Source: DAOOOW01 sp035387885
GTDB lineage: Bacteria; Patescibacteriota; Patescibacteriia; UBA2196
Direction of reading: 5' to 3'
Assembly (NCBI GenBank): GCA_035387885.1
Contig: DAOOOW010000013.1
Coordinates: 1 to 28,595, forward strand
DNA length: 28,595 nt
Of the stretch, positions 7,208-14,104 are shown one piece after another. Made by a program: the position numbers and the translations under genes. Within the stretch, counting starts at the first letter, position 1. Each line of letters starts with the position of its first letter. The notes beneath the pieces are model-generated. The model worked only from the letters and a program-made list of their open reading frames with translations, was not told the origin of the DNA and did not search any database.

Positions 7208-7591
7208 GTGCAAATACTAATAATTCTAATTAGCGGATTACTTATTGGTTTTTTAGCAGAGTTTATTTTTCGTTCTTTAAAAAACAAAAAAATTATTATT
7301 CCCAGTCCGTATAGTATTATTATGTATGGTTTAACAGGTCCTTTTTTGTATTTTCTTTATCACCTTAAAATAAACATGCTTCTTAAAATAATTTCCATAA
7401 ATATTTTTACCACTAGCTTAGAATTTTTAGTGGGTTATTGGCTTAAAAATTATAAGAAAATCATTCTTTGGAATTATTCCAAACACAAATTTAATTATAA
7501 AGGAATAATTTGTCTCCGCTTCTCAATCTACTGGCTTTTAATGGCCTTGGGTTATTATTATTTTATTCTACCAGCATTATTAAAATTTTAA
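7208..7591 (+). CDS. membrane protein, ABC_trans_CmpB-like (PF06541)
   Basis: The GTG at 7208 is chosen because aaaggagg (7194-7201) precedes it at good spacing. The 127-residue product has about four membrane helices (near 2-20, 35-55, 60-80 and 102-124). Its signature is in the second half: EFLVGYWL, then WNYSKHKFNYKGIICLRFS, close to the WDYS-P-N-GxICLxFS motif of the putative ABC-transporter type IV / CmpB family, whose biochemical role is not established. Its place inside the glycosyltransferase cluster could suggest envelope biogenesis. A terminator follows. Confidence 0.75.
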   Translation: MQILIILISGLLIGFLAEFIFRSLKNKKIIIPSPYSIIMYGLTGPFLYFLYHLKINMLLKIISINIFTTSLEFLVGYWLKNYKKIILWNYSKHKFNYKGIICLRFSIYWLLMALGYYYFILPALLKF

Positions 7592-7603
7592 TTATTTCTA
7601 TGC

Positions 7604-7629
7604 GGCCTCAATTTGAGGCCTTTTTTATT
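7604..7629 (+). terminator. intrinsic terminator
   Basis: 7-bp stem ggcctca / tgaggcc (7604-7610, 7614-7620) followed by ttttttattt. Ends the unit that includes the GT2 and CmpB-like genes. Confidence 0.88.
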
Positions 7630-7709
7630 TTCCTATTATTATGTTAAACTAAAACTATATAAATTATTTGCATAATTCGCAGAAAATTAGTAATTAATTA
7701 GTAAAAAAA

Positions 7710-8795
7710 ATGAAAACTCTAATTATTCATGACAGATTTATGTTTCGCGGTGGTGCCGAACGTCTAGTCTTAATTATGGCTAAAGGTTTAAACGCTGATC
7801 TTTGTACTGGTTTTTGGAGTTATACTGAAACTTTTCCCAAAAGCGATGTGCCCAATAAATTATTTATTTTGGGTAATCCTTCGCAAAAAAGTGGTTGGCG
7901 TTATCTCAAATTCCAGTGGCTTTTTTATTTTAAAACTAAATTTATTAAAGATTATGATTTGGTAATTTTTTCCGGCAACAATTGCCTTTCAGCTGCTCAT
8001 AATGTTAAAAAGGGGGTTAAAAAAATATTTTATTGTCACACACCAGTTCGTCATGCTTATGATTTAAAGAATCACTACTTAAAAAATAAAGTTTGGTGGA
8101 AAAAAATTATAATGTCTTGTTTTATTCCTTTCAGTCGCTTAGTTTATAAATGGGGTTTTAACCAAATGGATATTGTTATCGCCAACTCTCTAAATGTTCA
8201 AAATAGAATAAAAAAATATTTAAATCACGATTCTATTATCGTTAACCCGCCCATTCAAACTACAAAATTTAAATGGCTCGCTCAAGGTGATTATTATTTA
8301 TCTTTTTCTCGCGTGGATAAATTAAAGAGAGTTTTTGATGTTGTCCGAGCATTTCAAAAAATGCCAGATAAAAAATTAGTAGTCTCTTCTGGGGGTGATG
8401 ATTTAGAAAACGTTAAACAATTAGCCAACGGTTATGAAAATATAAAAATTCTTGGCTGGCAAAATGATGATGAACTAAAAAACTTGGTTGGTAATTGTCT
8501 GGCTACTATTTATATTCCTATTAATGAAGATTTTGGTATGACGCCACTTGAATCAATGTCTGCTGGCAAACCTTGCATTGGCGTTTTTGATGGGGGATTA
8601 AAAGAAACAATTATTGACCGCCTGACCGGTAAATTTATTCCAGAAAATTATACTATTGAAGATATTATTAAAGCGGTTGAGTGGTTAACACCTGAGCAAG
8701 CTCTAAAAATGCGCGCTGATTGTGAAATGCAAGCAGAAAAATTTAGTGAGGAAAAATTTATTGAGAAAATGAAAAATATAATTAATAATGAATAA
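7710..8795 (+). CDS. glycosyltransferase family 4
   Basis: A GT-B retaining glycosyltransferase of 361 residues. The N-terminal domain has a glycine-rich loop (FRGGAER, about 12-18) and an HTPVRHAYD segment (110-118). The C-terminal domain starts the donor site at YLSFSRVDKLKR (about 196-207) and has the E-x7-E motif in NEDFGMTPLESM (E273, E281), which binds the nucleotide sugar. It resembles WbaZ-like mannosyltransferases; sugar specificity is not predictable. It overlaps the next gene by 8 bases, which implies translational coupling. No Shine-Dalgarno sequence; the ATG follows an A-run. Confidence 0.9.
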   Translation: MKTLIIHDRFMFRGGAERLVLIMAKGLNADLCTGFWSYTETFPKSDVPNKLFILGNPSQKSGWRYLKFQWLFYFKTKFIKDYDLVIFSGNNCLSAAHNVKKGVKKIFYCHTPVRHAYDLKNHYLKNKVWWKKIIMSCFIPFSRLVYKWGFNQMDIVIANSLNVQNRIKKYLNHDSIIVNPPIQTTKFKWLAQGDYYLSFSRVDKLKRVFDVVRAFQKMPDKKLVVSSGGDDLENVKQLANGYENIKILGWQNDDELKNLVGNCLATIYIPINEDFGMTPLESMSAGKPCIGVFDGGLKETIIDRLTGKFIPENYTIEDIIKAVEWLTPEQALKMRADCEMQAEKFSEEKFIEKMKNIINNE

Positions 8796-9360
8796 AAAAA
8801 TAATTAAAAAATCAATTACTGAAGCAAAAAAAATAATGAGGCAAATAGATGATCCTGCTCATGATTATGAACATGCCAGAAGTGTTTTTTTAGATGCACT
8901 AAAAATTTTAAAAAGATCTGAATTAAAAGTTGACATGAATATTATAGCTCTCTCGGCATGGTGGCATGATGTTGGTAGATTATATAAAAATGTTGGACAT
9001 GAAAAAATTAGCGCTAAAATGGCTTATGACAATTTAGTTGAACTCAGTTTTGATAAAAAAAATTGTCTTTTGGTTTATAATGCCATTGTCAATCACAAGT
9101 GGTCAATGAAACCAAAAACAATAGAGGGTAAAATAATTTATGATGCCGATAAATTAAATTTTATTTCTATTCAACGATGGAAAAAGTGTTTAAAAAATAA
9201 AGAATATAAAAATCTAAAAGAAATGTATTTTTTAATACCCAGACTGGAAACAGAATTTTTATTTTTAAAATCTTCTAAAGAAATTTATAAAAAAAGAATT
9301 AAAAAATTTATTTTTTTTATTAATAAAATGCCAATTAAATATAAAATAAAATTAAATTAA
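8788..9360 (+). CDS. HD-domain phosphohydrolase
   Basis: The 190-residue protein has the HD metal-site pattern: H29, the H60-D61 pair in AWWHDVGR, H71, H103 and D119/D121 in YDADKLNF. Such stand-alone HD proteins hydrolyse nucleotides or other phosphoesters; no substrate can be assigned. The C-terminal 30 residues are very Lys/Ile/Phe-rich. It overlaps the preceding GT4 by 8 bases and ends 6 bases before the next GT4, so the three form one unit. Confidence 0.85.
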   Translation: MNKKIIKKSITEAKKIMRQIDDPAHDYEHARSVFLDALKILKRSELKVDMNIIALSAWWHDVGRLYKNVGHEKISAKMAYDNLVELSFDKKNCLLVYNAIVNHKWSMKPKTIEGKIIYDADKLNFISIQRWKKCLKNKEYKNLKEMYFLIPRLETEFLFLKSSKEIYKKRIKKFIFFINKMPIKYKIKLN

Positions 9361-9366
9361 TTTTGC

Positions 9367-10494
9367 ATGTTAATAGGCATCGACGCTTCACGTAGCGTCT
9401 CGACAATTCAAAAAACTGGGGTAGAAAAAGTGAGTGATGAATTGATAAAAGAAATTGAGAAATTAAGAAATAAAGAAATTAAGGGAAATGAAATAAAAAT
9501 AATTTTCTACACCCCCAAACAAATCTCCTGGTTGCCTCAAGAAAATCAGAAGATTTTACCTTGGCCTTTTAAATTTCTGTGGACGCAAATCCGTTTAGCC
9601 TACGAATTAATTTTTCATTCGCCAAATATCATGTTTTTTCCAGTTCATTCTTTGCCTTTAGTTTTATTATTGTTTTTACCTTTTACCAATTACCGATTAC
9701 TAGTTACCAGTTACTATCATATTATCCACGATATCGCTTTTAAAAAACATCCAGAATTTTATTCTTGGTCACAAAGATTGATTTTAAATTTAGACCTTTG
9801 GCTGTCATTAAAATTGTGTACAAAAATTTTTGTGCCCACCGAAGCAGTTAAAAATGATATTCTTTCTTTTTGTCATTCCCGCGAAAGCTGGAATCCAGTT
9901 GATAAAATTATAGTCACTCCTTGGGGATATAATAAAAAAAATTACAAATTACAAATTACAGATTACGAATTACGAAAGAAGCAGTTCCTTTACATTGGCA
10001 GAATCGAAGAGAAAAAAAATATTACTAATCTAATCAAAGCCTTTAAAATTTTTCACGCAACTAATCCAGAATATAAACTAATCTTAGCTGGTAAAATTGA
10101 TGAAGAATTTAAAAAAAACCATAATTCATTATTCACAATTCACAATTCAATTCAATTCCTCGGTTATATTCCCGAAGAAAAAAAACAAGAATTACTTAGC
10201 GAATCCATTGCACTCATTCATGTCCCGTTTGAAGAAGGTTTTTGTTTCCCCATGCTTGAGGCCTTTGATTTTAGCTTACCAGTCGTTGCTTCTGATATTC
10301 CAGTTTTACGCGAAGTTGGCGGTGATGCTTGTCTTTATGTCAATCCAAATTCACCAGAAGACATTGCCAACGCAATGAACGCATTTACAGAAACACAAAA
10401 TCTGGCCTCTCTACAAGAAAAGGGTCGCGCCCGCCTAGCCATTTTTTCCTGGGAAAAAACTACGGAAAAAATATTAAATAAAATTATAAAATAA
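9367..10494 (+). CDS. glycosyltransferase family 4 with repeat-derived insertions
   Basis: A GT-B enzyme of 375 residues, starting MLIGIDASRSV with a TGVEKVSDEL loop (17-26). The donor domain begins at FLYIGRIEEKKN (207-218), and the E-x7-E motif is in EEGFCFPMLEAF (E290, E298). Four stretches are encoded by DNA that looks like intergenic repeats: residues about 106-116, 169-178, 192-204 and 251-263 (see the separate entries). All keep the frame, and all lie outside the recognised active-site motifs. The protein is probably still active, but that is inference. No Shine-Dalgarno sequence. Last gene of the 7710-10494 unit. Confidence 0.9.
   Translation: MLIGIDASRSVSTIQKTGVEKVSDELIKEIEKLRNKEIKGNEIKIIFYTPKQISWLPQENQKILPWPFKFLWTQIRLAYELIFHSPNIMFFPVHSLPLVLLLFLPFTNYRLLVTSYYHIIHDIAFKKHPEFYSWSQRLILNLDLWLSLKLCTKIFVPTEAVKNDILSFCHSRESWNPVDKIIVTPWGYNKKNYKLQITDYELRKKQFLYIGRIEEKKNITNLIKAFKIFHATNPEYKLILAGKIDEEFKKNHNSLFTIHNSIQFLGYIPEEKKQELLSESIALIHVPFEEGFCFPMLEAFDFSLPVVASDIPVLREVGGDACLYVNPNSPEDIANAMNAFTETQNLASLQEKGRARLAIFSWEKTTEKILNKIIK
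9683..9718. repeat. in-frame repeat 1 inside the GT4 gene
   Basis: Words accaattaccgattac and accagttacta match the rplJ-rplL spacer (14058-14092: accagttaccgattacag). It encodes about TNYRLLVTSYY between two parts of the N-terminal domain. Confidence 0.65.
9871..9898. repeat. in-frame repeat 2 inside the GT4 gene (cattcccgcgaaag type)
   Basis: Reads gtcattcccgcgaaagctgg then aatcca, the widespread interspersed bacterial repeat whose translation gives CHSRESxNP. Here it gives residues 169-178. Confidence 0.75.
9939..9976. repeat. in-frame repeat 3 inside the GT4 gene
   Basis: A run of attacaa, attacag and attacgaa units (aaattacaaattacagatt), the same word family as the rplJ-rplL spacer. 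It encodes residues about 191-203 at the link between the two Rossmann domains. Confidence 0.7.
10119..10158. repeat. in-frame repeat 4 inside the GT4 gene
   Basis: Tandem cataattc, attcacaattcacaattc and aattcaattc units encode about residues 251-263 (NHNSLFTIHNSIQ), in a loop of the donor domain. Confidence 0.6.
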
Positions 10495-10542
10495 TTTTTT
10501 ATTATTATTTTATTTATTAAAAAATATTGATTCAACTATTTA

Positions 10543-10596
10543 TTAACCACCCCACCCGACTTCGTCGAGGCGCCCCTCCCTGAAAAGGATGGGACA
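10543..10596. repeat. solo arm related to the DUF559 element ends
   Basis: The order ttaaccacccc, a small hairpin (cgacttcgtcg), then cgcccctccctgaaaaggat and gggac is that of the right arms at 18711-18766 and 22183-22240. The outer palindrome is degenerate here. No partner arm is nearby, so this looks like a relic or single-ended remnant upstream of mltG. Confidence 0.6.
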
Positions 10597-10605
10597 AAAG
10601 ACATT

Positions 10606-10633
10606 TTGTCATTCTTTAAAATTATGCTAAGAT
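10606..10633 (+). promoter_or_regulatory. mltG: mltG promoter, extended -10
   Basis: -35 TTGTCA (10606-10611), 16-base spacer, TGc then TAAGAT (10628-10633). The predicted start is near 10640, only about 5 bases before the chosen ATG, so the mRNA is nearly leaderless. Confidence 0.6.
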
Positions 10634-10644
10634 ATAAACACTCT

Positions 10645-11649
10645 ATGTGGAAAAAAATACGCTTAATTTCACTTATCATTATTGTTTTGACTGTGCTGAC
10701 AGTTGGTTTTTTTGCTTATCAAATTTACACTAAACCAAATTTTCAAGATGAAAAAGAATTTACTATTCAAAAAGGCGAGAGCTTGAGCCAAATTAGCCAG
10801 CGTCTTTTTAACGAGGATCTGATTACTTCACCAACATTTTTTAAAATTTATCTTTATCTAAAAGGTTGGCAAGAATCTATTCAAGCGGGCAGTTATGTTT
10901 TAACTCCTATGCATATGGCAGATTTAGCCCAAATATTGGCTCAAGGTAAAGTTGATAATGAAGTAGTAATAAAATTTACCGAAGGGCAAACTATTGATAA
11001 TTTGGCTGATATTTTATTAAATCAAAAAATAATTACTAATAAAAAAGATTTCCTAGATTTGGCTAAAGTTAATAATTTCAAAAATGATTATGATTTTTTA
11101 AAAGATTTATCAGATAATAAATTGGAAGGTTTTTTATTTCCAGATACTTATTTAATTTACAAAGATGCCACAGCTGAAGACGTGCTTAGAAAAATGTTAG
11201 ATAATTTCCAAAATAAATTAACCCCAGCTTTGCAAACCGAAATAACTGCTCAGGGTAAAACTCTTTATGATGTTCTAAAGATGGCTTCTATTTTGGAACG
11301 TGAAGTTAAAACAGAAACAGATATGAAAATGGTAGCAGGTATTTTATGGCAAAGAATAGCCACTAAAATGGCCCTGCAAGTTGATTCTTCACTTAAATAT
11401 ATTATTGGTGGCAATAATCCCAGTTTAACTCTTAATGAGCTGGACATTGATTCATTATACAATACTTATAAATATCTTGGCTTAACACCAACTCCAATTG
11501 GCAATCCCGGTATGTCTGCCATTCGAGCCACCATTTATCCAGAAAAAAGTGATTATTGGTATTATTTGTCTGCCAAAGATTCTGGCGAAACAATTTTTGC
11601 CAAAACCTACGACGAACATAAACAAAATATACAAAAATATTTAAAATAA
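10645..11649 (+). CDS. mltG: endolytic murein transglycosylase MltG (YceG-like)
   Basis: MltG cleaves nascent glycan strands at the outer membrane-facing side of the cytoplasmic membrane and sets glycan length. The 334-residue product has a short cytoplasmic start, one membrane helix (about 5-27), a LysM-like region (about 38-105) and the YceG catalytic domain with LEGFLFPDTY (160-169) and the catalytic Glu at 218 in MASILEREV. It ends in the conserved PTPIGNPGMSAIRAT and YWYY segments. Earlier in-frame starts (10606, 10624) lie in the promoter itself, so I use the ATG at 10645. It works with the MreBCD system further along. Confidence 0.93.
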   Translation: MWKKIRLISLIIIVLTVLTVGFFAYQIYTKPNFQDEKEFTIQKGESLSQISQRLFNEDLITSPTFFKIYLYLKGWQESIQAGSYVLTPMHMADLAQILAQGKVDNEVVIKFTEGQTIDNLADILLNQKIITNKKDFLDLAKVNNFKNDYDFLKDLSDNKLEGFLFPDTYLIYKDATAEDVLRKMLDNFQNKLTPALQTEITAQGKTLYDVLKMASILEREVKTETDMKMVAGILWQRIATKMALQVDSSLKYIIGGNNPSLTLNELDIDSLYNTYKYLGLTPTPIGNPGMSAIRATIYPEKSDYWYYLSAKDSGETIFAKTYDEHKQNIQKYLK

Positions 11650-11660
11650 TTTTTTTATAT

Positions 11661-12002
11661 ATGTATGCACCAGAAATTAAAAAACGGGAATCAAAAGACC
11701 CAAATGAAAAATTAATTTTTTTTAAAATAGAAGAATATGTAAAAACATGTTTTGATTATATAAAAGAAGCTCAGGTTAGTGAACAAATAAAAGAAACAAT
11801 AGTCCAAGTTTTGACTAGATTTGTAAATGGTGGTTTTATAAATTCCAATCAATTTGGTTTAAATGTACGCGACACAATAGACACAATTTTAACTATCACA
11901 CAAAAAGACACTAATCCGGAATCGGAATCTAAAAAATTGTATGAAAATCTTAAAGAGGTTTTATGGTTGCTGTTTGATGAAATTAAAGGGTTAACAAATT
12001 AA
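11661..12002 (+). CDS. orphan protein, 113 residues
   Basis: Starts 12 bases after mltG, so probably co-transcribed with it. The product looks soluble and mostly helical: a charged N-terminus, helices at about 12-38 and 40-55, and a final helix rich in Leu and Trp (95-110). No cysteine motif apart from a single C30, no signal peptide. The family is not recognised. Codon use matches the neighbours. There is no Shine-Dalgarno sequence, as for most genes of this window. Confidence 0.65.
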   Translation: MYAPEIKKRESKDPNEKLIFFKIEEYVKTCFDYIKEAQVSEQIKETIVQVLTRFVNGGFINSNQFGLNVRDTIDTILTITQKDTNPESESKKLYENLKEVLWLLFDEIKGLTN

Positions 12003-12110
12003 TTTTGTTGGGTAATATATTAGATTTTAAAATAATAATTAATTTTTAAATTTATGACCGAATTTAATCAAACAGAAAAAAATAAAAATGATTCGTAGAT
12101 AAATAAATCA

Positions 12111-12532
12111 ATGTCTTGCGAATCAACAGATAAAACACTTGAAGAATTGGAAATGATGGGTTGGACTTGTGACTGGACATTCCATACAAGATTTTTAGAA
12201 CAATGGAATCAAGCTTGTGACAAAGCAACAATTTTAAAACAACAAGGTTGGCGTGTCTTACTTGTTAATGGTCAGGATGAACGCGAAAGACAAGATGGGG
12301 TCGCGTATTTATACAAAAAAAGGTTACTGGAAGAAGAAAAAAAGATACATTTTCATCAAACGAATTACAAAAGTGTATTGATGCTCTAAATACGCTTCAT
12401 GATAATTTTGAAGACAGGAGTATTTTGACACAACACCCAGAAAGTGTGAAAGCTATTGCTGGGAGGTTTACTACGGCTGGTTTAGGTGTATTAGAAGATT
12501 TAATTCAAAAATTAAAAGAAGCAAAAAAATAA
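12111..12532 (+). CDS. orphan protein split by a -1 frameshift
   Basis: The frame starting at 12111 stops at 12389 after 92 codons. The coding character continues in the -1 frame from 12344 to a TAA at 12530-12532. The join lies at the heptamer A AAA AAG (12338-12344) in the correct phase, and would give about 140 residues: a Trp-rich first part (GWTCDWTFHTRFLEQW), a lysine-rich middle and a helical C-terminus (ELQKCIDALNTLHD, then LEDLIQKLKEAKK). A short in-frame ORF upstream (12054-12098) is cut off by a TAG just before this ATG. So the gene may be decaying, may be programmed to shift, or may contain a homopolymer sequencing error. Function unknown. Confidence 0.6.
12338..12344 (+). other. 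slippery heptamer A AAA AAG
   Basis: In the zero frame the codons are GAA AAA AAG, which puts A-AAA-AAG exactly in the phase used by dnaX-type -1 frameshifting. The -1 frame then reads on for 62 more codons. Confidence 0.55.
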
Positions 12533-12556
12533 AGAGGCCAGACGCAATGTCTGGCC
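12523..12556 (-). terminator. intrinsic terminator of the 12576-13022 gene
   Basis: 8-bp stem ggccagac / gtctggcc (12536-12543, 12549-12556). Read on the minus strand it is followed by ctctttattttttt. On the plus strand no T-run follows. Confidence 0.85.
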
Positions 12557-12575
12557 CCTGTTAGAGGTTGATGTA

Positions 12576-13022
12576 TTAGAAACCGTCAAGATTTTGTCCG
12601 GCAAAGGAGTACTGTCCACGGCATCTGTGTTTCCACAGCGCCAGAACTTTTCCCTCGCCAAAATCAATCTTGAGCATCCTGATGGCTTTGTCCTTGGCAA
12701 ACCGGACAAGACCCATCTCAACCGCATTCCTATCCGAGGATACACAGAGAACATCTTCTGCATAAAAACTCGGAATAACCGACGAAAGTTGGTATCCGGC
12801 AAGAGCATAATACTTACTCTCGCCTTTGTCCAGACGGAGACTCACACAATCCAGAGGGATCTGGCCGTCAAAACTTATCTTCGGGCGATATGCGACATCG
12901 TGCATATTCTTCCAAACACCGAAGAGGTAATAGAGTACGGCCTTTCTCCATTCGTTCTCGGCAAAATTCTTCAAACCAGAAACCTGGATGCTTCTACCGT
13001 TGGAATTTTTGGAATTTTCCAT
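12576..13022 (-). CDS. orphan protein, 148 residues, atypical base composition
   Basis: The start is well fixed: aaaggagg stands 5 bases before the ATG, a consensus promoter lies upstream and a terminator downstream, so this is a complete single-gene unit. Codons are visibly richer in G and C than in all neighbours. The product looks soluble, with an amphipathic N-terminal half (RKAVLYYLFGVWKNMHDVAY, about 26-45), a beta-rich centre and a basic C-terminal part. No known domain is recognised. The unusual composition and full set of signals suggest recent acquisition or different selection. An ORF on the opposite strand covers the same bases but has no start signals. Confidence 0.75.
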   Translation of the reverse strand: MENSKNSNGRSIQVSGLKNFAENEWRKAVLYYLFGVWKNMHDVAYRPKISFDGQIPLDCVSLRLDKGESKYYALAGYQLSSVIPSFYAEDVLCVSSDRNAVEMGLVRFAKDKAIRMLKIDFGEGKVLALWKHRCRGQYSFAGQNLDGF

Positions 13023-13103
13023 TACATCCTCCTTTGTGTCGTTTTCATAATACCTCTATAACGGACCATCCGCCATAGGAATTATGAAGGTTCACAATAG
13101 ACA

Positions 13104-13132
13104 AATATAGCATATTTTAAATAATTTGTCAA
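13104..13132 (-). promoter_or_regulatory. consensus promoter of the 12576-13022 gene
   Basis: Minus-strand TTGACA (13127-13132), 17-base spacer, TGc-TATATT (13104-13109). It gives a leader of about 75 bases. It is back to back with the rplJ promoter. Confidence 0.8.
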
Positions 13133-13193
13133 GCAAAAACCTAAAAAAGCTTAATATTGGCTAAAAAATAACTTATTGTGTGTTTTAATTAAT

Positions 13194-13222
13194 TTGACAC
13201 ACTTTTTATTACTTGCTATAAT
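13194..13222 (+). promoter_or_regulatory. rplJL promoter
   Basis: TTGACA (13194-13199), 17-base spacer, TGc-TATAAT (13217-13222): a full consensus plus extended -10, as expected for a ribosomal protein operon. Confidence 0.88.
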
Positions 13223-13241
13223 AAAAACAATTCAATCCCTA

Positions 13242-13317
13242 AGACTGCGGGTGCAAAAGTAAATCCTGCACAGGAAATATAATGGTTGGCTAGTTTTAGC
13301 CACTTTTTCCGCAGTCT
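13242..13317 (+). promoter_or_regulatory. ribosomal protein L10 leader
   Basis: A 9-bp perfect closing stem agactgcgg / ccgcagtct (13242-13250, 13309-13317) encloses a hairpin gtgca / tgcac (13251-13255, 13267-13271) and a hairpin ggct / agcc, with the purine-rich caggaaata between them. The architecture and place match the autoregulatory L10 (rplJ) leader, bound by the L10-L12 complex. Confidence 0.82.
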
Positions 13318-13339
13318 GCTATTTTTCAGCAGATTTTTT
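13315..13339 (+). terminator. attenuator after the L10 leader
   Basis: tctgct (13315-13320) pairs with agcaga (13328-13333) and six T follow. The left strand shares three bases with the closing stem of the L10 leader, so the two structures compete. This suggests control by premature termination. Confidence 0.75.
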
Positions 13340-13359
13340 AATTTTAAAGAAGTGAGCAA

Positions 13360-13430
13360 GGTTTTGTTTTATGAAATAAAAACAAAACCGACAGCGAACA
13401 AAGTTAAAATTAATCCCGCCAAAGGCGGGA
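13360..13430 (+). repeat. two further hairpins in the rplJ leader
   Basis: ggttttgtttt / aaaacaaaacc (13360-13370, 13379-13389, 11 bp) and tcccgcc / ggcggga (13414-13420, 13424-13430). The second is of a common interspersed-palindrome type. Role unknown. The rest of the 13340-13470 spacer is AT-rich with nothing else seen. Confidence 0.5.
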
Positions 13431-13470
13431 AACATTATTTACTAACAAAATTAAAAATTATAATAAATAT

Positions 13471-13992
13471 ATGCCAAAATCCAAACTACAAAAGAAAAAA
13501 GTCCTAGACAACGTGAGTGAGAAATTAAATAACTCTAAATCTTTTATCGTTTCTGTATTTGAAAAATTACCAGTCAAAGACGATTTTGCTTTACGCAAAG
13601 AATTGAAAGCGGAGGGTGCCAATCACGAAATTGTCAAAAAAACTTTATTAAGAAAAGTTTTAGCTGAAAAACAGATTAATGATCTAGAAGGTGTTGATTT
13701 AATCGGCAATTTGGCTATCACAACTAGTGATGATGAAGTATTGGGCGCTAAAATTTTAGCTAAATTTATCAAAGGCAAAGAAAATTTTAAAATTGTTGGC
13801 GGCATTCTAGATAATCAATGGTTAAACTCTGAGCGCATTATGGCTTTAGCTAAATTACCAAGTAAAGAAGAATTGATTGCTAAAACTGTTTGGACCATTA
13901 AAGCTCCTTTGTCCGGACTGGTTAATGTCATGGCGGGTAATATACGTGGCTTAGTTAATGTTTTAAATTCAATTAAAGATAAAAATAATTAA
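13471..13992 (+). CDS. rplJ: 50S ribosomal protein uL10
   Basis: uL10 anchors the bL12 dimers to the ribosomal stalk base. The 173-residue product has the usual Lys-rich N-terminus, the RNA-binding domain with LRKELKAEGANHEIVKKTLLRKVL (about 42-65), the family segment FKIVGGILDNQWLN and the C-terminal helix for bL12 binding (about 145-173). The ATG at 13471 gives the normal start (MPKSKLQKKK). There is no Shine-Dalgarno sequence. The gene is preceded by the L10 leader and followed by rplL. rplK and rplA are not adjacent. Confidence 0.95.
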   Translation: MPKSKLQKKKVLDNVSEKLNNSKSFIVSVFEKLPVKDDFALRKELKAEGANHEIVKKTLLRKVLAEKQINDLEGVDLIGNLAITTSDDEVLGAKILAKFIKGKENFKIVGGILDNQWLNSERIMALAKLPSKEELIAKTVWTIKAPLSGLVNVMAGNIRGLVNVLNSIKDKNN

Positions 13993-14100
13993 TATTTGTA
14001 ACTTGTAACTAGTAATTTGTAATTAGTAAAATGATTAAAATTTATTTTTAATTTTCATTTTACCAGTTACCGATTACAGATTACGGATTACTATTTAAAA
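13993..14100. repeat. imperfect dyad between rplJ and rplL
   Basis: Left arm of gtaacttgtaactagtaattt words (13997-14030), right arm of accagttaccgattacag words (14058-14094), with the innermost taaaatg and cattttac exactly complementary. The units recur in frame in the GT4 gene 9367-10494. Confidence 0.72.
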
Positions 14101-14104
14101 CTAT

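Noticed and set aside
10097..10378. Alternative frame of 93 codons inside the GT4 gene
   Set aside because: The overlapping frame holds the GT4 catalytic motifs; this one only profits from the repeat without stops.
12594..13061. Plus-strand open frame of 155 codons opposite the 12576-13022 gene
   Set aside because: No promoter, Shine-Dalgarno sequence or terminator on that strand, while the minus-strand gene has all three.
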